The notes: a model not told the origin generated them from the letters alone. DNA of 64,000 nucleotides from Streptomyces fumigatiscleroticus (GCF_014647975.1 NZ_BMQF01000019.1:121297-185296), one strand, 5' to 3'; counted from the first letter of the stretch, positions 1-9,447 are shown. A program made the numbers and translations.

Positions 1-775
1 GGCCCTGGGTGAGGACGCGCTTGTCGGGGTCGGTGTTGAGGACCGTGGGCAGCATGTACTGGTTCCACTGGCCCAGGAAGTTGAAGATGCCCACGCTGAT
101 CAGGCCCGGTTTGGCCATCGGGAGCATGATCTGGAAGAAGGTCCGGGTGTGCGAGGCGCCGTCGACGAAGGCCGCCTCCGCCACCGAGGTCGGCAGGGTG
201 CGGAAGAAGGCGGTCAGGAAGAACACCGTGAACGGCAGCGAGTAGGCGATGTACACCAGGATCAGGCCGTGGATGGTGTTCAGCAGGCCCATGTTGTTCA
301 CGACATAGAACAGCGGGACCAGCGCGAGCATGATCGGGAAGCTCATGCCGCCGATGAACAGGAAGTAGATGAAGCGGTTGCCCGGGAAGTCGAAGCGGGC
401 CAGCACATAGGCCGCCATCGAGCCCAGGACCAGCGTGCCGACGAGCGACCCTCCCACCACCAGGACGGTGTTGAGGAAGTAGTCGCTCATGTTGGCCTGG
501 GTCCACGCCCGCGACCAGTTGTCGAAGTGCAGCGCGTCCGGCAGTGACCAGGGCGAGCCGAAGATGGAGGCGTCGTCCTTGAAGGAGGTCATCACCGCCC
601 ACAGCAGCGGCAGGACCACCATGATCGCCCAGATGACCAGGATGCCGTGCGAGAAGACGTTGAGGACGGTGCCCTCCCTCTTCTCCCGGGACGGCGGGCC
701 GGCGGGGGCGTCCGCCTTGCTCACGGAGGCACCGGACTCGGCCGGTACGGGAGCGGGGGTCTCGGTCGTCTTCAT
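1..775 (-). CDS. ngcG: ABC sugar importer permease NgcG-like (MalG type), cut by window edge
   Basis: Inner-membrane permease of a carbohydrate ABC importer. The first 258 codons are present and the C-terminus lies beyond base 1. Residues 1-35 are a polar cytoplasmic tail, followed by hydrophobic spans starting with FSHGILVIWAIMVVLPLLWA. Near the cut is the EAA loop that docks the ATPase (EAAFVDGASHTRTFFQIMLP). The ATG at 775 is 4 bp after the stop of the partner permease and has GGAG upstream, so the two are translated together. The assignment to N-acetylglucosamine/chitobiose transport rests on the binding protein at 1804-3255. No ATPase gene is seen here, which fits Streptomyces importers that share the MsiK ATPase. 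Confidence 0.85.
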   Translation of the reverse strand, partial: MKTTETPAPVPAESGASVSKADAPAGPPSREKREGTVLNVFSHGILVIWAIMVVLPLLWAVMTSFKDDASIFGSPWSLPDALHFDNWSRAWTQANMSDYFLNTVLVVGGSLVGTLVLGSMAAYVLARFDFPGNRFIYFLFIGGMSFPIMLALVPLFYVVNNMGLLNTIHGLILVYIAYSLPFTVFFLTAFFRTLPTSVAEAAFVDGASHTRTFFQIMLPMAKPGLISVGIFNFLGQWNQYMLPTVLNTDPDKRVLTQG

Positions 776-779
776 CTGA

Positions 780-1706
780 TCAGTACTCCAGCCGCTCGCG
801 CCGGCCCAGCCTCATCACGACGGCCGCGAAGGCCAGCGTGACGACGAGCAGGGCGACGCCGATGGTGGTGGCGTAGGCGGCCTGACCGTCGCGGAAGGCC
901 TTCTGGTACACGTACAGGACCATCACGGTGGTCGAGTAGTCGGGGCCGCCGGGCCCGGTCGTCATGATCTGTACGACCGCGAACGACTCGGCGCCCAGGG
1001 CGAGGATGCCCATGTAGACCCAGCCGGACTGCACGGTGTCCCAGAGCAGCGGCAGGGTGATCCGGAAGAACGTGGTGGCGCGGCCCGCCCCGTCCAGCAG
1101 CGCGGCCTCGTACAGGTCCGCCGGGACGGAGGCCATGCCCGCGGAGAAGAGGACGACGAAGAAGCCGACCGTCGACCAGACCAGCACCGCCATCACGCAC
1201 CACAGGGCGAGCGACGGATCACCGAGCCACAGCGGCTGCACGCTGTCGAGCCCGATGCCGCGCAGCAGCGAGTTGATCGCGCCGCTGTCCGGGTTGTACG
1301 CGAAGGCGAACAGCAGGGCGACGATCGCGATCGAGAGGACCTGCGGGAAGAAGTACACGATCTTGTAGAAGGAGGAGCCGCGGACCCCGGAGATCACGGG
1401 CCTGCCCCGGCGGCGCCTGCCGCCGACGTTGATCATGAAGGCGAAGAACAGCGCCAGGCTCAGCGTCACCAGGGGCAGCAGCAACGCGAACAGCAGACTG
1501 TGCTGCAACGACTTCCAGAAGATGTCGTCGTCCAGCATCCGCTCGTAGTTGTCGAAGCCGACCATCTTGAACTCGGGACTCAGACCGGTCCAGTCCGTGA
1601 ACGAGTAGTAGATCGACTGGATGAACGGCCAGACGACGAAGAGCGCGTACACCCCCAGGGGAACCGCCAGGAACCCCACGATGAACCGGTACTTGCCGTG
1701 CTGCAT
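780..1706 (-). CDS. ngcF: ABC sugar importer permease NgcF-like (MalF type)
   Basis: A 308-residue membrane permease pairing with the NgcG-like protein. It starts MQHGKYRFIVGFLAVPLGVYALFVVWPF, a first membrane span typical of MalF/UgpA permeases. The EAA loop is YEAALLDGAGRATTFFRITLP at about residues 195-216. It follows ngcE by 97 bp, a gap holding a GC-rich hairpin that may lower permease output relative to binding protein. A basic stretch, GGRRRRGRP, lies in a cytoplasmic loop near residue 95. Family is clear; the substrate is inferred from ngcE. Confidence 0.87.
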   Translation of the reverse strand: MQHGKYRFIVGFLAVPLGVYALFVVWPFIQSIYYSFTDWTGLSPEFKMVGFDNYERMLDDDIFWKSLQHSLLFALLLPLVTLSLALFFAFMINVGGRRRRGRPVISGVRGSSFYKIVYFFPQVLSIAIVALLFAFAYNPDSGAINSLLRGIGLDSVQPLWLGDPSLALWCVMAVLVWSTVGFFVVLFSAGMASVPADLYEAALLDGAGRATTFFRITLPLLWDTVQSGWVYMGILALGAESFAVVQIMTTGPGGPDYSTTVMVLYVYQKAFRDGQAAYATTIGVALLVVTLAFAAVVMRLGRRERLEY

Positions 1707-1743
1707 TGCTACCGACCCCGATCTGCGCGCGGGCGGCGCCGCC

Positions 1744-1779
1744 AGGGCCCGCCCGGCGCCACCGCGCCGGAGGGGCCCT
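1744..1779 (-). terminator. GC-rich hairpin between ngcE and ngcF
   Basis: AGGGCCC...CGGCGC pairs with GCGCCGG...GGGCCCT around a short loop, with one bulge and a mismatch. It has no T tract. In binding-protein/permease operons such hairpins often stabilise or partly terminate the upstream message; that role is inferred here. Confidence 0.45.
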
Positions 1780-1803
1780 GAAGACGTCCTCAGTGGTGCT
1801 TGC

Positions 1804-3255
1804 TCACTGGTGCTTGTAGTGCTTGATCGACGAGTCCTTGGCGGCCTCGTCCGCGAAGCCCTGGATCCTCTTGATCGCCTCGGCCGGGGTGATGCGGCCG
1901 GCCATCATCTCGCCGAGACCGGAGACGCCGATCTTCTCCTTCTGGAGCTGTACGTACCAGTCCTGGATGCGCGGGTTCACCACGTTGTCACCGGCCTTGT
2001 CCAGCGCGGCGACACCGGACTTCAGACCCGGGGTGAGGGTGATGCCGTCGGTGCCGCCGTTGTAGGCGGTGAGCGACTTGACCTTGCTGGTGAAGTTCTT
2101 CGAGGACGCCTCGCCGAGCATGATGCGCAGCTGCTCCATGCCGCCGGGGCCGTTCTTCGCCTTGGCCGGCACGACGAAGGGCTCGCCGCCGGAGGCCCAG
2201 ATGGTGCCGAAGGGCAGCTTGTCGGAGCCGTCCAGGCCGGTGGGGGCGGAGACGGCCAGGTCGAAGTCGGCGGGGATGACGTTCGCCGACTCGTTCTCCA
2301 CCCAGGAGCCGTTGGGGATGAACAGCGCCTTGCCCTTGGCCCAGGCGGTCTGCGACTGGATGTGGTCCAGGCCCGGGGTGCCCTTCAGGACGTAGCCCTT
2401 CTGCTGGAGCTCGTAGTAGGCCTCGAAACAGGCCTTGACCGCCGGGTGCTTCCAGGCGTTCGGCTCCAGGTTGTCGATGGCGTCGAGGACCTCCCGGCCG
2501 CCGACCTTGCCGATCATCGGGTAGAGCGAGAAGGGGATGTAGTACGGGTACTTGCCCGCGTACGTCCAGCCCGCCATGCCCTTCTTCTTGGCCTTGGCGC
2601 AGACGGCGAGCATCTGGTCCCAGGTCTCGGGGTACTGCTCGTCCAGCGAGTCCAGGGCCTTCTGCGAGTACCAGACGCCGTAGACCGTGTACGCGTAGTA
2701 GAGGATCCAGACCTTGTCGCCGTCGAACTGGCCCATCTCCACGATGCCGGGGCGCAGCGTGTCGCGGACCTTCTTGGACGGGTCGTCGTAGGAGGGCGCG
2801 TCCAGCAGCGGGGTGAGGTCGGCGAGCTGGTCCTTTCCGACCAGCACACCCATGTCCATCTGCTCGGCGCCGGAATTGTCGATCAGGTCGGGCGGGGTTC
2901 CCTGGTTGAAACGCGGCTGGAGCGTGGACTGGATCTTCTGGGTGGCGGAGAACTTCACCTTCGCCTTGGGGAAGTTCTTCTCGTAGACCTTCACGGCGTC
3001 CTGGGCATACTCCTTGCCGAAGCCGCCGTCGAAGAGGACGAATTCCATCTGTGCGCTGTCATTGACGGCGAGCGGGTTCTTCGCGGTCTTCTTGCCCGCC
3101 TCGGCCTTGTCCTCGTCACCGCCCCCGCTGCTGGCGCACGCCGACAGGAAGCTCATGGTGGGTACGGAGATCAGTCCGAGCGCGGCGGACCGTTTGATCA
3201 GATCGCGGCGGCCGACGCCCGCATCCCCGTTGTTCTCGGCGGAAGTGGATCCCAT
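1804..3255 (-). CDS. ngcE: N-acetylglucosamine/chitobiose-binding lipoprotein NgcE-like
   Basis: A 483-residue extracellular solute-binding lipoprotein. The N-terminus MGSTSAENNGDAGVGRRDLI carries twin arginines at 16-17, a hydrophobic stretch, and lipobox LSAC with the lipidated Cys at 40, so it is probably a Tat-exported lipoprotein. The sequence closely resembles what I recall of NgcE from Streptomyces olivaceoviridis, which binds GlcNAc and chitobiose. The start at 3255 is chosen because GGCGAGGA lies just upstream; the frame stays open upstream but without a ribosome site. It leads the operon ngcE-ngcF-ngcG. The promoter has a DasR-like box over its -10 element, which suits control by amino-sugar supply. 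Confidence 0.88.
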   Translation of the reverse strand: MGSTSAENNGDAGVGRRDLIKRSAALGLISVPTMSFLSACASSGGGDEDKAEAGKKTAKNPLAVNDSAQMEFVLFDGGFGKEYAQDAVKVYEKNFPKAKVKFSATQKIQSTLQPRFNQGTPPDLIDNSGAEQMDMGVLVGKDQLADLTPLLDAPSYDDPSKKVRDTLRPGIVEMGQFDGDKVWILYYAYTVYGVWYSQKALDSLDEQYPETWDQMLAVCAKAKKKGMAGWTYAGKYPYYIPFSLYPMIGKVGGREVLDAIDNLEPNAWKHPAVKACFEAYYELQQKGYVLKGTPGLDHIQSQTAWAKGKALFIPNGSWVENESANVIPADFDLAVSAPTGLDGSDKLPFGTIWASGGEPFVVPAKAKNGPGGMEQLRIMLGEASSKNFTSKVKSLTAYNGGTDGITLTPGLKSGVAALDKAGDNVVNPRIQDWYVQLQKEKIGVSGLGEMMAGRITPAEAIKRIQGFADEAAKDSSIKHYKHQ

Positions 3256-3390
3256 GCTCAAGTCCTCGCCTTCTCCAGGACTCAGGCGGTGAACCGGATC
3301 CTCCCCGGCACCGCGATCGGGTCGAACTGGGTCGTGCAGGAAGTGCGGGTGACACTGTTCGGGTGCTCTGGCGGATCCCCCGGATGGGCG

Positions 3391-3423
3391 ACAGGTATAG
3401 TCCACTTCCCGCCAACGGATCAA
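3391..3423 (-). promoter_or_regulatory. Candidate ngcE promoter with DasR-like (dre) box over -10
   Basis: On the minus strand TTGATC (3423-3418) and TATACC (3399-3394) are 18 bp apart, upstream of ngcE. The plus-strand 16-mer 3391-3406, ACAGGTATAGTCCACT, matches the DasR element ACTGGTCTAGACCACT at 13 of 16 positions and covers the -10. A GntR-type repressor there would block polymerase. Promoter and operator are read from sequence only. Confidence 0.5.
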
Positions 3424-3596
3424 GATCAAACGCAGGGTCGGCCATGGGTCTTTTCCGAGTTGAGACCTCGCGGAAATATGAGCGGCCTGTGCGTTCCCCG
3501 TAAGAGGAATTCCCGGTTTTGGGCTCGAATGCCACACTCAACACCCTTGACATCACTGAGCACTTCACCCACTACTGGTCCTTGCGCACAGAAGGT

Positions 3597-3608
3597 GACA
3601 ACGTTGTC
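3597..3608. promoter_or_regulatory. Palindromic operator GACAACGTTGTC before GH92 gene 1
   Basis: A perfect 12-bp palindrome 31 bp upstream of the GH92 start at 3640, about 45 bp downstream of a TTGACA at 3547-3552. The CG-centred form suits a LacI-family repressor. The same word occurs upstream of the other GH92 gene (20894-20905), so one regulator may serve both. The remaining intergenic DNA 3256-3639 holds the ngcE promoter and no gene I can support. Confidence 0.6.
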
Positions 3609-3639
3609 CGGCGCAGGCGGACAGGGAGGGTGCTCGCGC

Positions 3640-6600
3640 ATGCAGCACAGAGTTCGGCACAGATGGACTCCGGCGGCCGTGGCGGTGGCCGCCTTCGCTC
3701 TGGCGGTGGGCTCACAGGGCGCGGCGGTGGCCCTGCCGTCGGCTCCCGCCGCCGCCGACCGGGAGTTCGCGTCCTCGTTCGAGGCGAGCGACCCGGCTCC
3801 CGACTGGCTGAACACCGTCGACACGGACACGGACGGCGGCAAGCGGGCCTCGGGCGTCGACGGCGGGTACAGCAGCGGCATCCCGGGCAACGTGACCGAC
3901 CATGTCACGGACGTGCGGGCCAGCGGCGAGAACACGGGTGCCGGCGAGGTGAAGGAGAACCTCGCCGACGGCGAGCCCGGCACCAAGTGGCTGACCTTCG
4001 CGCCCACCGGCTGGGTGGAGTTCGACCTGGACAACCCGGTGAAGCTGGCCAGGTACGCCCTGACCTCCGCCAACGACCACGACGAGCGCGACCCGGCGGA
4101 CTGGACCCTGAAGGGCTCGGCGGACGGCAAGGACTGGAAGACCCTGGACACCCGCTCCGGCGAGTCCTTCGCCGAACGGTTCCGGACGAAGACGTACGAC
4201 CTCGCGGAACCGGCCGAGTACCAGCACTTCCGGCTGGACGTCACCCGCAACCACGGCGCCACCGACGCCCTGCAACTCGCCGACGTGCAGTTCTCCACGG
4301 GCGGCAGCGACGGTCCGGTGCCGCAGGACATGCTCTCCCTCGTCGACCGGGGCCCCAGCGGCTCGCCGACGGCGAAGGCGGGCGCCGGCTTCACCGGCAA
4401 GCGGGCCCTGAGGTACGCGGGCCGGCACACGGCGGACGGGCGGGCCTGGTCGTACAACAAGGTCTTCGACGTCGACGTGGCGGTCGGCCGCGACACGCGG
4501 CTGTCCTACCGGATCTTCCCCTCGATGGCGGACGGCGACCTCGACTACGACGCCACGAACGTCTCCATCGACCTCGCCTTCACCGACGGCACCTATCTGA
4601 GCCGGCTGGGCGCCACCGACCAGCACGGATTCGCGCTCACCCCGCAGGGCCAGGGCGCCTCGAAGATCCTCTACGTCAACCAGTGGAACAACGTGGTGTC
4701 GCGGATCGGCTCGGTGGCGGCCGGCAAGACGGTCGACCGCATCCTCGTCGCCTACGACTCCCCCAAGGGCCCGGCGAAGTTCCGCGGCTGGCTGGACGAC
4801 GTGACGATCGAGCGGGCCGCGCCCGAGAAGCCCAAGGCGCACCTGTCCGACTACGCGCTGACCACCCGCGGCACCAACTCCAGCGGCAGCTTCTCGCGCG
4901 GCAACGACTTCCCCGCGACCGCCGTCCCGCACGGCTTCAACTTCTGGACGCCGGTGACCAACGCGGGGTCGCTGAGCTGGCTGTACGACTACGCCCGCGC
5001 CAACAACGACGACAACCTGCCCACCATCCAGGCGTTCAGCGCGAGCCACGAGCCCAGCCCCTGGATGGGCGACCGGCAGACCTTCCAGGTGATGCCCTCG
5101 GCCGCGTCCGGCACCCCGGACACCGGCCGTGACGCCCGCGAGCTGGCCTTCCGGCACGAGAACGAGACCGCGCGGCCGTACTACTACGGTGTCACGTTCG
5201 AGAACGGCCTCAAGGCGGAGATGGCGCCCACCGACCACGCGGCGCTGCTCCGCTTCACCTACCCCGGCGACGACGCGAGCGTCGTCTTCGACAACGTCAC
5301 CGACCAGGCGGGCCTGACGCTGGACACCGAGAACGGCGTCGTCACCGGCTACTCCGACGTGAAGTCCGGCCTGTCCACGGGCGCGACCCGCCTCTTCGTC
5401 TACGGCGTCTTCGACAAGCCGGTGACCGGGGGGTCGTCCAGCGGCGTCAAGGGTCATCTGCGCTTCGACGCGGGCCGGGACCGCACCGTCACCCTGCGGC
5501 TGGCGACCTCTCTCATCGGCGTCGACCAGGCGAAGGACAACCTGCGCCAGGAAGCCCCGGAGGGCACCTCCTTCGAGAAGGTGAAGAAGAACGCCCAGAG
5601 GCAGTGGGACCGCATCCTCGGCAAGGTCGAGGTGGAGGGCGCGACGCCGGACCAGCTCACCACGCTGTACTCCAGCCTCTACCGGCTGTACCTGTACCCG
5701 AACTCCGGCTTCGAGAAGGTCGACGGCGAGTACCGGTACGCGTCGCCCTTCTCCGCGATGCCGGGCCCGGACACCCCGACCCGCACCGGCGCGAAGATCG
5801 TCGACGGCAAGGTGTACGTCAACAACGGCTTCTGGGACACCTACCGGACCACCTGGCCCGCATACTCGTTCCTGACCCCGGCCGACGCCGGTGAGCTGGT
5901 CGACGGGTTCGTACAGCAGTACAAGGACGGCGGCTGGACCTCGCGCTGGTCCTCCCCCGGCTACGCGGACCTGATGACCGGCACCTCCTCCGACGTGGCG
6001 TTCGCGGACGCCTATGTCAAGGGCGTCGACTTCGACGCGAAGGCGGCGTACGACGCGGCCGTGAAGAACGCCACGGTCGTCCCGCCCTCCTCCGGCGTGG
6101 GCCGCAAGGGCATGGCGACCTCGCCGTTCCTCGGTTACACCAGCACCGACACGCACGAGGGCCTGTCGTGGGCGCTGGAGGGCTACCTCAACGACTACGG
6201 CATCGCGAAGATGGGCGAGAAGCTCCACAAGGAGACCGGCGAGAAGCGCTACCAGGAGGAGTCCGCCTACTTCCTCGACCGCGCCCAGGACTACGTCGGC
6301 CTCTTCGACCCCGACGCCGGCTTCTTCCAGGGCAAGGACGCCGAGGGGAACTGGCGGGTGGAGTCCTCCGCGTACGACCCGCGCGTGTGGGGCTACGACT
6401 ACACGGAGACCAACGGCTGGGGCTACGCCTTCACCGCCCCGCAGGACAGCCGGGGCCTGGCCAGCCTCTACGGCGGCCGGAGCGGCCTCGCGGACAAGCT
6501 GGACGAGTACCTCGCCACCCCGGAGACGGCCTCACCCGAGTTCGTCGGCTCCTACGGCGGTGTCATCCACGAGATGACCGAGGCGCGGGACGTCCGGATG

Positions 6601-7443
6601 GGCATGTACGGGCACTCCAACCAGGTCGCCCACCACGCCCTGTACATGTACGACGCGGCCGGGCAGCCGTACAAGACGCAAGAGAACGTCCGTGAGGTGC
6701 TGTCGCGGCTCTACACCGGCAGCGAGATCGGCCAGGGCTACCACGGCGACGAGGACAACGGCGAGCAGTCGGCCTGGTTCCTCTTCTCCTCGCTGGGCTT
6801 CTACCCGCTGGTGATGGGCAGCGGCGAGTACGCCATCGGCTCCCCGCTGTTCACCAAGGCCACCGTCCATCTGGAGAACGGCCACGACCTGGTGGTCAGG
6901 GCCCCGGAGAACAGCGCGAAGAACGTCTACGTGCAGGGCCTGAAGGTCAACGGCAAGAAGTGGACCTCCACCTCGCTGCCGCACTCGCTGATCGCGAAGG
7001 GCGGCGTCCTGGAGTTCGACATGGGCTCCCGGCCCTCCTCGTGGGGCACCGGCAGGAACGCGGCACCCGTGTCGATCACCCAGGACGACGAGGTGCCGAC
7101 GCCGCGCGCGGACGTGCTGAAGGGCGCCGGGGCGCTGTTCGACAACACCTCGGCGACGGACGCGACCGTGACGTCCGTGGACCTGCCGCTGCCGGAGCGG
7201 GCCAGGGTCGTCCAGTACACCCTGACCTCGTCCGCGGACCGGACGAGGGCACCGGCCGGCTGGACGCTCCAGGGCTCGTCCGACGGGACCACGTGGAAGA
7301 CCCTGGACCGGCGTTCCGGCGAGTCCTTCGCCTGGGACCGGCAGACACGCGCGTTCACCGTCGGGGCACCGGGTACGTATGCGAAGTACCGCCTGGTCCT
7401 CGACGGCGAGGCGACCGTGGCGGAGGTAGAACTGCTCGCCTGA
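3640..7443 (+). CDS. Secreted GH92 glycosidase, predicted mannosyl-phosphodiester type
   Basis: A 1267-residue exported enzyme. Residues 1 to about 38 form a signal peptide. A discoidin (F5/8C, CBM32-like) domain spans about 60-220, the GH92 core about 405-1120, and a second discoidin domain about 1135-1267; both discoidin parts contain W(T)LKGS/LQGS...WKTLD..SGESF. Family signatures include NNGFWDTYRTTWPAYS and GDEDNGEQSAWFLFSSLGFYP (Asp1037 onward). Where ordinary GH92 alpha-mannosidases have NEPS with the general acid Glu, this protein reads HSNQVAHH with Gln995. That swap is known from the Cellulosimicrobium mannose-1-phospho-6-mannose hydrolase, whose phosphate leaving group needs no acid. 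The start has GGGAGGG upstream. GH67 follows 21 bp later. Confidence 0.9.
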   Translation: MQHRVRHRWTPAAVAVAAFALAVGSQGAAVALPSAPAAADREFASSFEASDPAPDWLNTVDTDTDGGKRASGVDGGYSSGIPGNVTDHVTDVRASGENTGAGEVKENLADGEPGTKWLTFAPTGWVEFDLDNPVKLARYALTSANDHDERDPADWTLKGSADGKDWKTLDTRSGESFAERFRTKTYDLAEPAEYQHFRLDVTRNHGATDALQLADVQFSTGGSDGPVPQDMLSLVDRGPSGSPTAKAGAGFTGKRALRYAGRHTADGRAWSYNKVFDVDVAVGRDTRLSYRIFPSMADGDLDYDATNVSIDLAFTDGTYLSRLGATDQHGFALTPQGQGASKILYVNQWNNVVSRIGSVAAGKTVDRILVAYDSPKGPAKFRGWLDDVTIERAAPEKPKAHLSDYALTTRGTNSSGSFSRGNDFPATAVPHGFNFWTPVTNAGSLSWLYDYARANNDDNLPTIQAFSASHEPSPWMGDRQTFQVMPSAASGTPDTGRDARELAFRHENETARPYYYGVTFENGLKAEMAPTDHAALLRFTYPGDDASVVFDNVTDQAGLTLDTENGVVTGYSDVKSGLSTGATRLFVYGVFDKPVTGGSSSGVKGHLRFDAGRDRTVTLRLATSLIGVDQAKDNLRQEAPEGTSFEKVKKNAQRQWDRILGKVEVEGATPDQLTTLYSSLYRLYLYPNSGFEKVDGEYRYASPFSAMPGPDTPTRTGAKIVDGKVYVNNGFWDTYRTTWPAYSFLTPADAGELVDGFVQQYKDGGWTSRWSSPGYADLMTGTSSDVAFADAYVKGVDFDAKAAYDAAVKNATVVPPSSGVGRKGMATSPFLGYTSTDTHEGLSWALEGYLNDYGIAKMGEKLHKETGEKRYQEESAYFLDRAQDYVGLFDPDAGFFQGKDAEGNWRVESSAYDPRVWGYDYTETNGWGYAFTAPQDSRGLASLYGGRSGLADKLDEYLATPETASPEFVGSYGGVIHEMTEARDVRMGMYGHSNQVAHHALYMYDAAGQPYKTQENVREVLSRLYTGSEIGQGYHGDEDNGEQSAWFLFSSLGFYPLVMGSGEYAIGSPLFTKATVHLENGHDLVVRAPENSAKNVYVQGLKVNGKKWTSTSLPHSLIAKGGVLEFDMGSRPSSWGTGRNAAPVSITQDDEVPTPRADVLKGAGALFDNTSATDATVTSVDLPLPERARVVQYTLTSSADRTRAPAGWTLQGSSDGTTWKTLDRRSGESFAWDRQTRAFTVGAPGTYAKYRLVLDGEATVAEVELLA

Positions 7444-7464
7444 GCCGATGAGTTGGGGGTTTCC

Positions 7465-9447
7465 GTGCCGCTTCCCGTGCCCGTGCCGCCGGACGGTGTC
7501 GACCCGGCCTGGCTGCCGCCCGCGGCCTTCCGGCCGCTCGGCTCCCGCCGGATCCTGATCCGCGGGTCCGGTCCGCTGGTGGACACGGTGCACGGGGAGG
7601 TGGCCGAGGCCTGCGCCCGGTCCGAGGGCCGCGTCGTCCGCGGTCCCGGGCCGGGCGCCGCCGCGTTCGACCTGGTGCTCGAGGTGGACGGTGTGGGAGG
7701 CGAGACGTTCACCTGCGGACGCCGGGACGGCACCACGACGGTCACCGCCTTGGGCGGGGCCGGGCTGCTGTACGGGCTGTTCCACGTCGTACGCCTCGGC
7801 GAGGAGGCGTTCAGCGGCGAGTGGGCCCCCGAGACCCACCGTCCCGCCCTCGCCCTGCGGATGCTGGACCACTGGGACAACGTGGCCGTGCACCCGGTCA
7901 TGGGCCAGGTGGAGCGCGGCTACGCCGGCGGCTCGCTGTTCTGGGCGGACGGACGGGCCCGCGGCGACCTGGACCGGGTCCGGTCGTACGGCAGGCTGCT
8001 GGCGGCGTGCGGGATCAACGCGGTCGCCGTCAACAACGTCAACGTGCACGAGACCGAGGCGCATCTGCTGACCGACCGGATCGGCGAGGTGGCCGCCATC
8101 GCCGCCGCGCTGCGCCCGTACGGCATCCGCACCCACCTGTCCGTCACCTTCGCCGCGCCGATGGTGCTCGGCGGGCTGCCCACGGCCGACCCGCTCGACC
8201 CGGCGGTGCGCGCCTGGTGGGCGGAGGCCACGCGGCGGGTGTACGAGGAGATCGGGGACTTCGGCGGATACGTGGTCAAGGCCGACTCGGAGGGGCAGCC
8301 GGGCCCCTTCGCCTACGGCCGCAGCCACGCCGACGGCGCCAACCTGCTGGCCGCCGCGCTGGAGCCGTACGGCGGCACGGTGCACTGGCGGGCCTTCGTC
8401 TACGACCACCATCAGGACTGGCGGGACCGCACGACGGACCGGGCCCGTGCCGCGTACGACCACTTCGTCCCGCTGGACGGGGAGTTCGCCGCGAACGCGG
8501 TGCTCCAGGTGAAGCACGGGCCGATGGACTTCCAGGTGCGGGAGCCGGTCTCGCCGCTGATCGGCGCGGTGCCGCGCACCCGGCTGGCGGTGGAGGTGCA
8601 GGCCACCCAGGAGTACACCGGCCAGCAGCGGCACGCCTGCTGGCTGGGCCCGATGTGGAGCGAGGTGCTGCGGTTCCGTCCCCAGGGGCCCGAGGGCCCC
8701 AGCGTGGGCGAGCTGGCCGAGGAACTGGTCGCCGTCTCCAACGCCGGCGACGACCCGTTCTGGACCGGGCATCCGCTGGCCCAGGCCAACCTCTACACCT
8801 TCGGGCGGCTGGCCTGGGAGCCCGGCGCCGATCCGCACCGGCTGCTCGACGAGTGGATCGGGCTGACCTTCGCACCGGTCGCGCGGCCGACGGCCGACGG
8901 CGTGCGCGCGGTGCTGGACGGCTCCTGGCGGACGTACGAGAAGTACACGGCGCCGCTCGGGGTGGGCTTCATGGTGCAGCCGGGGCACCACTACGGGCCG
9001 AGCGTGGACGGGTACGAGTACAGCCCCTGGGGGACCTACCACTTCGCCGACCGGGACGGGATCGGCGTCGACCGCAGCGCGGCCACCGGCACCGGGTACG
9101 CGGCGCAGTACGCCAAGCCGTGGTCGCAGACGTACGAGTCTCCGGAGACCTGCCCCGACGAGCTGCTGCTCTTCTTCCACCACGTGCCCTACGGGCATGT
9201 GCTGCACAGCGGCCGGACGGTCATCCAGCACATCTACGACTCGCACTTCGAGGGTGTGGAGGAGGTCGAGGAGGCCGTGCGGATGTGGGCCTCACTGGCC
9301 GGGCTGATGGATCCGGCCCGCCACGCGCGGGTGGCCGAGCGCTACGAGGAACAGCTCCGCAGCGCCCGCGAGTGGCGGGACCAGATCAACAGCTACTTCT
9401 TCCGCAAGTCGGGGGTGCCGGACGAGCGGGGACGGCGCATCTGCTGA
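7465..9447 (+). CDS. GH67 alpha-glucuronidase (xylan side-chain removal)
   Basis: A 660-residue enzyme that removes (4-O-methyl)glucuronic acid from the non-reducing end of xylo-oligosaccharides (aldouronates). No signal peptide is visible, so it probably acts in the cytoplasm on imported oligosaccharides. Catalytic motifs are KADSEGQPGP (acid Glu276), GPMDFQVREP (Asp355) and QATQEYTGQ (Glu383). I chose GTG 7465 because GGGGG lies 5 nt upstream; TTG 7453 would add four residues. It lies 21 bp after the GH92 stop and is probably co-transcribed. Its last 55 bp overlap the convergent GH42 gene. The aldouronate-type importer at 12.6-16.2 kb fits as its substrate supplier. Confidence 0.9.
   Translation: MPLPVPVPPDGVDPAWLPPAAFRPLGSRRILIRGSGPLVDTVHGEVAEACARSEGRVVRGPGPGAAAFDLVLEVDGVGGETFTCGRRDGTTTVTALGGAGLLYGLFHVVRLGEEAFSGEWAPETHRPALALRMLDHWDNVAVHPVMGQVERGYAGGSLFWADGRARGDLDRVRSYGRLLAACGINAVAVNNVNVHETEAHLLTDRIGEVAAIAAALRPYGIRTHLSVTFAAPMVLGGLPTADPLDPAVRAWWAEATRRVYEEIGDFGGYVVKADSEGQPGPFAYGRSHADGANLLAAALEPYGGTVHWRAFVYDHHQDWRDRTTDRARAAYDHFVPLDGEFAANAVLQVKHGPMDFQVREPVSPLIGAVPRTRLAVEVQATQEYTGQQRHACWLGPMWSEVLRFRPQGPEGPSVGELAEELVAVSNAGDDPFWTGHPLAQANLYTFGRLAWEPGADPHRLLDEWIGLTFAPVARPTADGVRAVLDGSWRTYEKYTAPLGVGFMVQPGHHYGPSVDGYEYSPWGTYHFADRDGIGVDRSAATGTGYAAQYAKPWSQTYESPETCPDELLLFFHHVPYGHVLHSGRTVIQHIYDSHFEGVEEVEEAVRMWASLAGLMDPARHARVAERYEEQLRSAREWRDQINSYFFRKSGVPDERGRRIC

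Noticed and set aside
1621..3639. Long open frame running into the GH92 gene from far upstream
   Set aside because: The upstream part is antisense to ngcE/ngcF and not protein-like; the signal peptide, ribosome site and operator all place the start at 3640.
3712..6228. 838-codon open frame on the minus strand across GH92 gene 1
   Set aside because: Val/Gly/Arg-rich shadow of a high-GC gene; no ribosome site or motifs. The same applies to 6532-9246 (minus) and 27341-30157 (plus).
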